Position numbers and translations under genes: made by a program. A DNA stretch of 64,000 nt, from NCBI RefSeq assembly GCF_958295425.1, contig NC_081143.1, positions 17,075,016 through 17,139,015 of the forward strand, written 5' to 3'. This DNA is from Solea solea. Lineage: Eukaryota > Chordata > Actinopteri > Pleuronectiformes > Soleidae. Positions 12,966 through 26,070 of the stretch are shown one piece after another; within the stretch, counting starts at the first letter, position 1; every line of letters begins with the position of its first letter. The notes under the pieces were generated by a model that saw nothing but the letters and a program-made list of their open reading frames with translations, ran no database searches and had not been told where the DNA came from.

Positions 12966-14091
12966 AATGGAGTTAACGAAGTGTATTATTAATGAAGAGC
13001 ATACACAGTAAAGCATTCTAGCAGTGTTAAAGTAACACTCTCACTCTCTAGATTTATCTCTTGGTGATATGTTCATACTAAATGAGTTAAACACAAATAC
13101 CAGTTGTATGTTTCAATCAGATTTGGTGTTTAAATGACACTTTTAGTTTTAATGACACTGCAAAATTGATTATGTAAATGAAGGCAGAGGCAGTTGGAAC
13201 AGGTGATGTTCCCACACATTCAATTTCACAGTCACTCTCAGTGATTAGAGTCCAGTTACCATGGGAAACGCCAAACCTGTGTCCCCTCCTGGGACACAGG
13301 TTTGTGCAGCTATCCTTTTAAGGACATGCGCTGAATTCTATTCATTTGGAGAGCCTCGACAAAGTGTTATACCAGACTGTAACCATAACAAAAATTATGC
13401 ACTTTCTGGTATTTTTGATGCAAGTTCTCAGCTAAACTGATGTGCCCTTTGTTTTTGGATTATCTGGCTGAACCCACCATGTATCATGTTTACCTGCAGT
13501 CTCCCATGAGGTATCCTGCACTGGAATCTTCATAAATGTACACTTTATTAACACACAAAGTTGGCTAATATGGACAACATTCTAATAATTATTCATTTAA
13601 AGACACATTTGAGAAAGTATGTCATTTACAAGCACTGAAACAAATATATAACAAACAGCTGGTGGAGGATTTCTAAATGCCAGTTTCACCTTTCTCTAAA
13701 GATAAGGCAAACTAAAGATGAGGAAAACTGTAATAATACCAACTTCCCTCTTAGTCAGTGAGTAAGTATGCGGAGGGTCGTGTATTCACCTGTAGTTATT
13801 GTGCGACTGAGTCGACAGATGGCAGTGTCTCACAGTAGTGATTCCTTCAAACTTAAAATCTCTTGCTAACAAGATAAAAGAGTAAACAACAGCTTTGCAA
13901 TTACACGTGATCATGCAGACATTTGTTCTGGTGGAGAAGAAGCCTGTGATGAGTTTGCTTGTCCTAGGATCGAGCCCTTTGTGTGAAATCAGTGGTTCCC
14001 ATCTTAATGGAGAATATACTGTATGGGGAAATGGTGATGAGATGGTAATGTGGTACATTAGCATTAAAATGCACTTGTGCTGTGTCCGTAA

Positions 14092-14131
<40 letters not shown>

Positions 14132-14984
14132 ACGTCCTTTCCCCCTGAACACATCAGCCCGTTTTCATAATATCTCTCCTGCACAGTATTTTAATCACAG
14201 GAGCCGCTCACAAACACGCCTAGTTGTTCATGGGTTTTTCTCCAACACACAAAGACATCTAGAAGACATTTGTTGGGGGCGACATGATTAGTGAACCAAC
14301 CAGAAAACTTAAATATGTTACAAGTAAAATTATTAAAGTGTATGTGAAGTGTAACTTGACTTTTGTTACCACACAGGAAAATGTACGGAACCCTAGAGTG
14401 GCCATGATTGCTAATATATATTTTTTAGTCATTCATGGAATATCATGGAATAATGAATTATGAATGAATTATTTTTCACGGGATAACGGTCCTTTATGGA
14501 GGTTAATTACGACTATAGTCAACCCACATGATGGGAGGTGAATCTGTGTGCCTCCTGTGCATCATGGGTGTTTTTTTTATGGTTATTAGTACATAGTAGG
14601 TAGCAGCGTGAAAACACCAGACGTCCTTCCCTGTTAGTGAAAAACCACCCCGGCCACCACAATTATACAATTCGGGCCTTATTATCCCCGAGATAACACA
14701 TTAATTTACCTTGTTATCTCATGATAATGCACTCATTTATCTCGTTGTCACAGGATAACGCTATCAAATTGATTATTCGCTGATCTCGACATAACGGACT
14801 GAAACAATATAGTAGCAACCATAGCCGCTCTCTGCTTCAGTAAAAATGTGTTACTAACCAACTTGTTCAATTTGAATGATTTAAAAAGTTTTAAAAAAAA
14901 AATAAAAAATTGAATTTGGGGTGCATGTCTGCTGGAGAAGCCAAACGCCAGCACACACACGCACGACATTCATGACTTGAGGGG

Positions 14985-15465
<481 letters not shown>

Positions 15466-17660
15466 TAGTGGGCACCAAAGCTGCTGAATGTCACTTATTT
15501 GTCAGTGTTTGCACAGAACATAAATGGTCTGGTATCAAACCACTTGTTTCTCTCAACAAACATGTAGAGATGGGACATTTCCACCATTTTGGTCACAGTG
15601 GTCCCAGCACTGGTTTAGCTGCAGTCCTGCTGTCTCTCTATCAGTGGCACCTGCAGCCTCACAACAGTCTTCTTCTTTCTGCTATTCTTCTTCTACTCAC
15701 TACTCATTTACTCACTTTAATACATTTAGACACACAAATCTCAGCTAGCAAACCAAAGGCAGTAGTGTCAGTTATTCACAATACCGTTACAGCTTTCACT
15801 GAGGAGTTATGATAACCATCAAGATTAGATCTGTTGAGAGGAACTGTTTTCAGTCTTCACTCAGGATCCATAAATCCTTCCTTCTCTCAGCTACTGTTTT
15901 CTCAACATGCACTTTGAAGTTGTGCAGCTGAATACTGTGCACACAGCAGACAGACACCCATTTATGCATTTGCATTTTTAGCTCAGCAGGTAGATTCATC
16001 AGCTTCAATTGGTCTACATCCACACCATGAAGCAAGATAAACCTAAACTCTTTGCAGTAAATCTCGCAGACACTCTTCAAAGTAAAACAACAGATCATAA
16101 TACTTACAAAATCAATAAATACTTCTGTGTCAGTGGGTGTGTGAGTCGCTGTTTTGGTTATATAATAGAGGTAGTTCAAGTCTGTTGTGTGTGTGGGCTG
16201 GTTCATGGGAACGTGTGTGTGTGTGTGTGTGTGTGTGTAGTCACTGCCTCTGAGCAAGTGTGTTTCTAATTCAAGACTCCTAGTGGGCAGCAGTCGTGAG
16301 AACCTCGCACAGGCCAATACAGGTTGGAGACTGGCTGATGGATTTCTAACAAGGGGATTGTTTCTATTCTGTCGCTGTGGTTCAAAAACTTCAACTAAAC
16401 AAAAAACTATTCAATCTAAACTATAATATACAGATGATCCAACGTAACAGGAAAGCAGTGGGTAAGAACTTCCTGTTATTTAAATATTTAGCAGAATTAT
16501 CAGAGAGCATGGAGGACATCTTGTGTCGCTCAGAGGTAAAAACTAATGAGGCCTCAGTAATATAAATTTAAACCAAAACTAATCTGTGCCGTCCATGTGT
16601 TTCTATCAAACACAGAGCCAAGTGGTGAGTCTCAATGTTTCTTCATGTTTTTCCACATTGCTGTTATGAAACTGAATTGTGACAGTAGATAGATATTCAT
16701 TCATTCTTGCAAAAAAGAGAGACTTTCAATAATAGAATGTTGCTCAAAATGATTTCCTTGGAAAGTTATGATTGAAAGCAGACTCTGTGGTGGGAAATCT
16801 CCTGCTAGTAAAGGAGAAACAAATCCAGTGAAATGCATGAATGTGCGTGCGTGCGTGCGTGTGAATGAGTTGCAAACGTCTGGAAACGCCATGGAAACCG
16901 ATCACTGCTCAGCGGGGCTCATTATCTGCCTCGGTAAGAAGATGGAGAAGGAGGTGGGGGGTTGGTTAGAATAATAGGCAGGAGACAGGAGCATGAAGAG
17001 GCACTGATAGATGAGTGAATGTGGAAAGGGTGAGAAAAGTAAAGGGGGAAAAAAGTTGTGAAGGTTCAAAGAGTGGGAAATGGGAAGGAGTGAGGGAATG
17101 TACGTGATCAATATTCCCTCTGAGGAATTAAAACATGCTGGGCAGGTTCAGGTATAGTGGGTTTTCTATAAGGGAAAAACTACTGTATGATGTACAGTAT
17201 ATGCAGCTGACTTATTGTCATTCAGTGTCTGCCCCATGAAAAGTGTAGCTGCTAGACTACCGATTTATGAAACTACAGTAGAATGCACTCTTCTGCAAAA
17301 ACACTGACATATAAGACACTGATAGTCCAACTTTCTCCATAAAATATGTTGTTAAATTATTGTCAAATGAATCTTCTTTCAATATCTTTCTTTAGGGGTC
17401 ACCTCCATCTTGCCCTATATTCCCTTTGTGCTCTTCTGTTGCACCAAATGTCCTCATGTCCTCCTAAAAAAAACTCCACGACCCCTCTTATCACATGAAT
17501 ACAGTACTTTGAATTCCATGTTAATCTTAAGAGATGTTTTGCTCTTGATTCAAGGTTGTTGTTTTTTCCTCTCTTAGTTCTTTGCTTTGGTCTCACACTC
17601 ACTACTTTTCAGTCTCATTGATTTTATCAATCCCCTTTTCACCACCAGCACCAAAGAGCT

Positions 17661-17880
17661 CAACCATCTATTATCTATGGCTTATCCAGTGAGGGTTGAG
17701 GAGGAGCCGCAGCCAATCCCAGCTAAGGTAATGTAGACCCCTGGATATGTTGCCATCCAAAGACAAACAACCATTCCGATTCACTCCAATGCGCAATTTA
17801 AAATTTCCTAACTTAACTCGCATGCTGATAGACTGTGAGGAAGCCAGTATGAAGAACCTAAGAACCATAGGCTAAGGCTG
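17661..17880 (-). repeat. Retroposon 3' tail, family A, copy 2
   Basis: Reads CTTATCCAGTGAGGGTTGAG, AGCCAATCCCAGCTAAGG, AAGACAAACAACCATTC, CATGCTGATAGACTGTGAGG and AAGCCAGTATGAAG. This is the reverse-strand order of the same retroposon tail found at 32807-32931 and, for the more 5' portion, at 58150-58345. Confidence 0.75.
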
Positions 17881-19904
17881 ACCACAACTGCCTAAAAAGC
17901 TAGTTTAAATAAACAGCACTGTACTGTGTGTTAGATTTGTTGTTTAACAATGCTACAATGACCATATAGTATAATTATTTCTCAATCACTTTATGAAACT
18001 ACAGGAAACATATATGCAGTTTTAAAATAACTACTTTTCTAGAAGAAAACAGGTTAAAGTGTTGTGATGTCATTATTTAATGTGACCTACCTTTACATTT
18101 GAACAATAGCACAACCCTGGCTCTCCTAGACTGGAATTCCTAATATTTGACACTAAATATCTGCTGTTGAAAAAGTTGTGTATTATGCAGGTTTATTCAA
18201 GACACGCTAAAGCATAACATACACATGCTGCACGAGTTCAACTCAAGTACAAACCAATAAACAAAGACAAAATCAGTCAAAATGATCAACTAAAAGCTAA
18301 ATAAATTATTATTTCTCGGAAGGTAAATAAGAACCACAGATTTTTCTGTGGAGCTGTTGAAGAACAAATGCCCGTCTTAAAAACCGTCATAAACTGTCTC
18401 ACATACAAACCTATTAAATTTGGACATTTGAACGCACATAAAACATCATCACAGTCATCTGGAGTGAGTGGAAGTGTGATGACTGATGACTGCCACTGAA
18501 GCATAGATATTCTGGTTTCTCTTTTTCAATGTTGAATACAGGCTACTGCCACCTGCTGGTAAAGAAAGTCATTTCCAAACAAGCAGGTACAGAACATAGA
18601 TGTTGATTGCTGGTGAGCTGTCGTTGATAAGGTGTGGCCTCACGTTCATCGTTTTTCTAGCGTCATGGTCAGTCACTGAGGTATGGAGTGTTCTCGGGCA
18701 GCATAATACACCCTGCCTGTAATTGATGGACACACAAACTGCATTGTGGGTAATGTAGGTGTTACATTTTGAAAAAAAGAGTTATGTGTGGAATGAATTA
18801 GTACATTACTGCTCTTTCACCATCAATAAAATGTTCTATATGGAGTCTAGCAGGGCTTTAAAAGTATAATGCGACAATTTATTGGCGAGGGTATTTCTAA
18901 TATTCCCGTAATATGACAGCCTTGAATTAATTAAGCCTATTATTTACCCTTGAAATTACATTTTTCTCATTTTCAGATCAGACCCGTGGGAAGTGATGTA
19001 CATTTAGATACTGCAGCAGATTTAGTTAGTTCTGATACTCGCTCACGGATGACCTCAATTTCCAACAAAGACCCCAATTTCCATCACGCAAAAAAGTCAA
19101 TTTCAGACCCAACATCACTGTAAGCGGAGCAGCAGTTCATCTTAATAAGAGTGAGCGCCATCCATGTCCTGTGAATTGTCACCTGATTGCTTTTTTTTTT
19201 TTGCCTTTAGATCCAATTCAGAAACTTGTAATATGCTGCTTTTACCCTATTGCTTGCAGGTATCACGGCGAAGATTTTCATCACCCTCCGAGTTCAGGTG
19301 AGTGAACCAAGAATGCAGAGTGTGATTCAGATCTGTGTGTTGGCACGGACCTCGGGTTTGTTTGTGTGTGAGCTGCCACAGCCTGGCGGAGCAGACTGTG
19401 AGAATCTTTACTCAGAGACGGAGCACAGGGGAGAGGATAGAGCTGTCAACTGTTAACTCAGCTGCCTTCCTCCCCGTCTCCGAGAATCGTGACACATGGG
19501 ATGGATGGAGCCTCACTGTGCACATAGAGAGAATGAGAGTGACGACCAAAAGGAGAAATTAGAGCAAGAGGAGGATGAGGAGTGGGTTTCATTCCCCTCC
19601 CTGTGCAAAAAATAACCTACTTACGATGGTTCTCAGAGCATCAGTGAGTATCTGTAATCTTTCAGCAAGTGAAGTGTGAAGAAGACCTGCGGGGCAGCTT
19701 GTTGTCAAGGACAACATCATGCTCTGCCATCAAACATGATGGATAAAAGCTTTTTTAAAACATGTAAGACACTTTGATATGTTGTGTCTCTCTGGTGTGA
19801 GTCAGTGTGCGACGTTTTTGTTGTTTTTGCTCCATCTTATCGTGCTTGTGCAGTCACATATTATGGTATTTAACAGCAAGCTGTCACTTTGATCTCCACA
19901 GCTT

Positions 19905-20175
19905 TTCTCTGCAGCTCAAAACCTGAGTAATCGTTTGCTCCATAAAATGTCAGAAAACGTTAAAAAAACGTTGATCGGTGTTCATCAAACCTGGAAATGA
20001 TGATGCTCTCAAATGTCTTGTTTTATGATTTCTTTGTTATACAGAGCAAAGCAATGGAGAAAATATTCAGAAATCTTGTTTTAATAATGAAAAAAGCCTC
20101 AAGCCGATTTATCAAAATAGTTGACAGTTAATTTAGTAATTGATTCATCAAGTAATTGTTTCAGCTCAGCACAAT
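19905..20175 (+). mobile_element. hAT-type non-autonomous element, family D, copy 2
   Basis: Contains CATAAAATGTCAGAAAACG, GTTGATCGGTGTTCATCAAA, CTCAAATGTCTTGTTTTATG, AATATTCAGAAATCTTG and AAAATAGTTGACAGTTAATT. These match family D copy 1 at 12726-12965 in order. Confidence 0.7.
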
Positions 20176-21499
20176 GTTCACTGCTCGAGGTGCATTAAGT
20201 GGAAGGTCATTTTCTTTGGAAGTGAAAACACAAGTTTTAACACTTTTAGGGTTTAGAGTATTGTGGGATGAAAAATAAAAATGTTTCCTTTTTGTTGAAG
20301 ACATATTGTCATTTTCCTTTGCATCGAAAGACTCGTGCACAGAACAATCAAGAAGAAGAGATGGAGGAATATCAAATATCAGTAGATAAAACAAATGTCA
20401 GCAGAGGAAATAAAAGTGTTTGAGGGTGAAAATGCAGAATTTAAACTGAAATAAATTAATAATATATATATAAATAATAAATCTTTAATAATTAGTAGAC
20501 AAATGCCCTGAATTGTTTGTTCCACACAGAATCAGAGAGAAAGAGAAATAGGTTCATGTACAGACAGTGGAGAACACAACGTTTATAATACACATTCACA
20601 CAAGACCACACACTTAAAATAGGAAGATGAATTTTGGGATTATAGGAAAACAAGTAGATAAAAAAAAAAAAAGAGCATTTATCTTGACTTCTGCACATAT
20701 TTACCTGTCACAGGGTAAGATCTGTTATTTGTGGAAGCACACATCGACTGAGTATTAAGCACAAACGTGCATGTCAGCACTGAGCTCTCATTTGCATTCA
20801 TCACCAAGATTAGACAAGGAGCACTCCTTAGCCTCTGCACTTCCTAAAGGTCCCAGCTGGTCCACTTTGCATCCTCTCAAACCTCTGTGCAGCAGCAGCA
20901 GCAGCAGCAGCGGCAGCTGCTCATGCATGCATAAACTGATAAGACTGAAGTCATTCTGTGGCTGGCACATTTGTACATGCTATGTGACAAGCAGCTTATG
21001 ATTTCCCTAATGTAAACATGAGGCTGAGAAACAATCTGATTCCTACGGGCTGACTTCCTCCAAAACAAAAACATCTGTAGAAACATTTAATGGATAACTT
21101 CCCCAGGCTTTACGTTTGTCAACGTTCACCGCTGTGTTTACTAAATGTCATTCCCGTGCGCCTTTGTAAATGAAGTGTCAAGTCAATGATTTGGGATCAA
21201 GGAGGACACATTTGTGATCAGGCATCTGTGCATGAAGATAGATGATGTGTCTCCATTTCTATTGGAGTGCAAAAAATTATACACGAAATTAACAAAGGAA
21301 TAAAATTATACATGTTATTCTAAATATCTCTTAATGTTAAGTGCACTGGATTTCTTTGTAATAATGAATGGAAGTGGCAGATTTTGACAATGTGATAGTG
21401 AACAATTACTCAGTGAATCGATTTTAATCAATTACTAAATGAATCGTCAAGTATTTTGACAATCAATCAATCAGTCGTAGTGTTTTTAAGATTACACAC

Positions 21500-21535
21500 T
21501 CATATACACACACATATATATATACACACACACAC

Positions 21536-21612
<77 letters not shown>

Positions 21613-21616
21613 TATA
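21500..21616. repeat. Compound (AC)/(AT)n microsatellite
   Basis: Alternating ACAC and ATAT blocks with a core AT tract of about 60 bases (21542-21602). It can form an AT cruciform. Confidence 0.95.
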
Positions 21617-22383
21617 AGTATAAGTATATAAGTATATAAACACCAAAACCCTGTTAAAAACTCAATGAACCTGTAAAGAAGCATACGAGTGAGCAGATAG
21701 ACGTTGGCGCTGTTTCGTCACAAGTGCTTTATATATAAATAAATAAATATCTGTCGTCAAACAAAAAGATGGAGAGACTGTATTTGCACAGCTACTACAG
21801 CTTCATTTATATGTTCAAGATTAACAAACAGGGAACACTACAATGTGACTGATATTGCCTTTTAACAGAGGCATTTTAAAAGGAGTTGGATTTTCCAAAC
21901 GAGACATGAGGGATTTTCCAAGCGACGCTGACTCTTTTTTCCAGAAATGCAGACTACAATTTGGCATTGTACCCATGTCAAGAAATACACTGTGTACCAT
22001 GGTGAGTGATCTCTCCTCTCCTCTCATTGCCCCACACAGCCTTTAGAGCCCAGTCCATCAGCGGTTTATGGCTTTGGACTGGGGAATTTTATTCTCTCAC
22101 AAAATAAAAATTCCCCAACTATCCTGTAAATAGTTGACAGCTGCATTTCCAAGCTAAGCTCGTCTAAGACCCGGGTGAAACACAGAAATCACAAACAAAA
22201 TGAATTATGAAAAATAAACAGATCCACCTTGTCACAAATGTATATCTGTATGCTACTGTCTTCCACAGAACCATCTGTCCTCTGATGTGGACTCTGTAAA
22301 TACTTCAGTGTCTTCAGTGTTTTTTAATAAATAAATAAATAAATAAAAAGGCACTAAAAATAAAACAGTGAAGTTCCCTCTTT

Positions 22384-25300
22384 CTACACTGTAACAAATT
22401 GCTGTAAAAATACTGGATATTTTGCACAGTAGTGTACCGTTTTCCATTAATACAGTTTAATACTGTAAAGTCTGATGTCTTTGAGGAGCAAAATATTAAC
22501 GGCAAGCTCCTGTAAAATCTTACGGTAAAAAGCAGTATTTATTTAAAATTTACAGCAAGCTACCTGTAATTTTACAGTATAATATAGTATTTTTTTCTTT
22601 TTCGTTTTTTTTTTTAAATCAGACTTGATCTTCGGTCTGTTAGTCCATTCATCTGAGCAAAATAAAAAATTAAGTGAAATTAAAAGTAGGCCTACACATT
22701 AGTGTTTTTATTTGATTGAGGACACAATAACAAGAAGATGAAGAATTAGTTTTCATCCAGACTGCTGAAAGCACCAAACTGGACATCACCTGCTGCTTTC
22801 CTCACCGTTCTCTCCTGAACTGCGCAGCGAACCCTCATCCATCCTGTCCCTGTGGCTTTCTTAAGAAGGTAAATATAATCTTGCAAAAGTCAGCATAATG
22901 CTAATGTGATTTTGTGTTGGATTAACATTTTATTGACAGTTTTTTGCCAAAAAGATTGAGTCAAAAGTATGTGCCGCATGCTAGCATACATTACTCGCAT
23001 TTAACAACTATGTGGACAAAAGTTTAGCTTTCTGTTGAAGCATGTTACATAAATTAGCATAAGTTGGCTTGGGCATTTGATTTGTTTCAGATCTAATTAA
23101 GGTGGGCTACAAGGTTCTATTTGGCCATTTGTTGTTTTACTTTTTCAAGTAAAACGGTTTATGGGAGTTTATAGGGAGATGCTTGTTATCCAGGTTTATG
23201 CAAAAAGCTAAAAAGTAGCTTCAAATATGCACTAATGTAATATACAGTAGCTAAAAGTTAGTTGACTAGTTGTTGATGTAATGATTTTTTTTCTTGAGAG
23301 AGTATTTTAAAGATTGTTTTGTGGGCTGGCCACAGATTATACAATTTCTATTATTGTCTATTCAAAACAATAAATGGAATTGCCATACAAATTCACAATC
23401 TCGAGTGTTTATGATATGAGTTTGCATGCATATGTGGCAAATATTGTGAAATAATAATATATTTTATTTCCATGTGTTCTAGAATCTACTACAGTCACAC
23501 TTGATCTACAAATCTTGCCAGGTGACTCAACACATACAAGTCGGACTTCGCTCTCTACTCCATTACCTTGCTCTTCATCTTCACTGTCCAGCATTTCATC
23601 CCTGTCAAGCTCTTCAGAACCATCAAAACCATGTACATCGCACAGCCTAAGACAATCAGCCAACATATACAGTAAGTAGTATGAAACCTTTGAAGTCCCA
23701 TGGGATAAAATGCCAGAGGAAGTGCAATCAGCCATTGCCAACAGCAAGAGACCTGCTCCTGACAAACAACGCCAGATGATACAAATTCTTGTTGATGAAA
23801 TGTTTAGCAATATTTCTTGTGTCTACAACGACTGAACATGCAGTTCCATTCTTAATATTTGGATACTGTTGTCCATGTTCTACAGATGTTTGCCACAGCA
23901 GCCGGTGTTGAGCGCACCCTGACCCTCCCAACCAGTCCACGACTGATTCTAATGGGTAAGTGTCATAAAAGCATGACATGGAGTAAAGAACAAAGTCAGT
24001 CTGTCTTTCTGTGTCTCCATCTGTCCAATTTTTCTTTCTGTATCTGTCTCCTAAACTTAAGTTGTATCGTGGTCTGTCATTGATTTAGTTTTCTCATCAT
24101 TCTTTTTGCTATCTCAAGTTGTGGAAACTAATGATTTGCAATAAGATAATTTATGATACTTCATATAAATACAGTAGAAAATGTGTGGATAGGTGTTGCA
24201 CACTTGAACAGAGACTCAGTGTAACTTTTTATGTTCTGTCTTTAGTGTATTATTCTGCAAAATACAGACATTGCAATGAATACATCGAACACATTTCTGT
24301 CCAGCTTTCCTCTTAGCACTACAGTTCAATGTGTGTGTATTGACCTAAAACACCAGTTAAACAACAACAAATAGCTTTAATGCCACACAAACACATCAAG
24401 TTGCACAAAACATTACTGTTAAAAAAAATAAAGGGGTGGCTTTTTCTGTGAACGTCTTATCCACATATAAGGCCCTTATACCCATATTTATTTTCCCTAA
24501 CTGTTGTCTGCATCTGTTGCTGGTGATGGAGTCACATTGGGACATTGGATGATCAGCATCGAAAGCCAGGTCATCTGTGAGGCATCCAAAAAACCTTCAT
24601 CACAGGGCTTGCTGCAGTTTTCGCCACGTACTGTGTTCAACCTGCACTACCAAGAAGAAGCTGCAAGGACACTGGAGTTTGTTCAAAGGTAAATGAGTAT
24701 ATTACCTCTCTTCCCAGCTCTGTTCAGAAATATTGAATTGTCATTTATTATAAGCCATACTGGTATATTAACTTTTAAAGTTGTTGCCCCTATTGCCTAC
24801 ACATCAAAGCATAGCCTGCTTCCTTTTGGCACATATCTTAATTAAGGAATGGTGCTGTTCAGACTGGCCATGTCACTCTCATTGAGCAATGTGTCCTTCA
24901 CTAAATGCTCTTCTTAAGTTGACAATAGACACCATGGTTGAGGAGCCTGAAATACAGTCTTCATAAAGTATGTATATGTTGAACTTTGCCAAAGATTAAC
25001 TTTCCCAAAGATGACAAAGTTTCCTAATGCCACCCTCAAATCAAAGTTTAATAGATACTGTAATAATGGCAACAGCTGATCTGTTGTAATCATGAATCAT
25101 GAATGTTTTGTTTCTCATAAATAGTTTATCAAAATGAGATCATTCTCTGATAATTATGAGACACTGGGGTCATTATCATAAAAATACATCCTATTTTTTT
25201 TTATTCAATTAATGTGATAGGGTTCCATATTAAATGCAAATGATCTTTATTTTATATATTTTCTCTATTATTACATTTTAGGCGCCTCATTGGGATTAAT

Positions 25301-25691
25301 CCTGAGAGGGGAAGAAAGACCAGCCAGGGGAAGGTGGTGTCAAAGAAGACAGGGAAGCTGGTCCACAAAAAGGCAACAACGGTGAATCCCCATGTGGCCA
25401 CTCTACTAAAAAAATTGGTGGATGACCAAAACTAGCATGGTTAAATGATGTTGAATTGGCTGATAATTTGTACTCTATGCTTTGCAAACAGTCAAACCAG
25501 ACCTGGTCAATTTTGACCCGGGGAGGAAAATACAAAGTTTAATGAATGTAATGTTAGCCATCACACAGAAAAAAAAAAGTAGTAATGGTGTTTTTATGGA
25601 TTTTGTAGATACTGAAAATGTTCAGCTTTAATAAATGCCTAATGTTGTAAGGCCATCTCTTGTCTGAGCCATTTCTGTGATAGCTATTTTA

Positions 25692-25737
<46 letters not shown>

Positions 25738-26070
25738 GTTATTTCAGGGGTTTTCATTTTTTTAAATGTAAAAATTTTAAATCATTAGTTTATATCACTG
25801 TGAAAATCACATTCTACAGTTTTACAGTAATAAGTTGTTAATGGAGATTACTGTAGGAACTGTAAAATAACAGTATAACTGCAACCAAAGAGCTGACAGT
25901 ATAATACTGTAATGTTTATTTTACATACAGCACAGTACTGTAATATCTTTACGGTACTAAACTGTTGTTGTAAATCACAGTAGGTACACTGTAGAATAAC
26001 AGTTTCAAGCTGGCAACTGTAGCTGCCAGTAGTTTACTGTAATTTAACAGGGAATTTTGTTACAGTGTAG
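22384..26070 (+). mobile_element. 3.7 kb DNA-transposon-like element carrying a SAMD3-like gene
   Basis: The left end CTACACTGTAACAAA (22384-22398) is the exact reverse complement of the right end TTTGTTACAGTGTAG (26056-26070). If the terminal repeat starts at CACTG, the flank on both sides is TA, a possible 2-bp target duplication. Subterminal regions on both sides are dense in short CTGTAA/TTACAG words (22390-22580 and 25810-26050), as expected for transposase-binding repeats. Inside are remains of a multi-exon gene (23483-25435) and no recognisable transposase. A (ATT)n tract lies at 25693-25737. The superfamily cannot be fixed from the ends alone. It may be a non-autonomous element that captured or co-evolved with a host-like gene. 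Confidence 0.65.
23483..25435 (+). pseudogene. SAMD3-like multicopy gene, broken
   Basis: Four coding blocks are seen. Block 1 (from 23483, after TGTTCTAG) reads a Ser/Thr-rich stretch, then PWDKMPEEVQSAIANSKRP and QMIQILVDEM, ending at a TGA (23833-23835). It is interrupted by an in-frame TAG at 23677-23679. Block 2 (23886-23955) has AG and GTAAGT borders. Block 3 ends at 24688 before GTAAAT and reads FNLHYQEEAARTLEFVQR; its left border is unclear. Block 4 (25282-25435) reads RLIGINPERGRKTSQGKVV, then NPHVATLLKKLVDD before TAG. Blocks 3 and 4 join in frame. These motifs match, from memory, a multicopy fish family annotated as sterile-alpha-motif domain 3-like; its function is unknown. Much of the middle of the family protein seems absent and the stop disrupts it, so this copy is probably dead. 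Confidence 0.6.
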
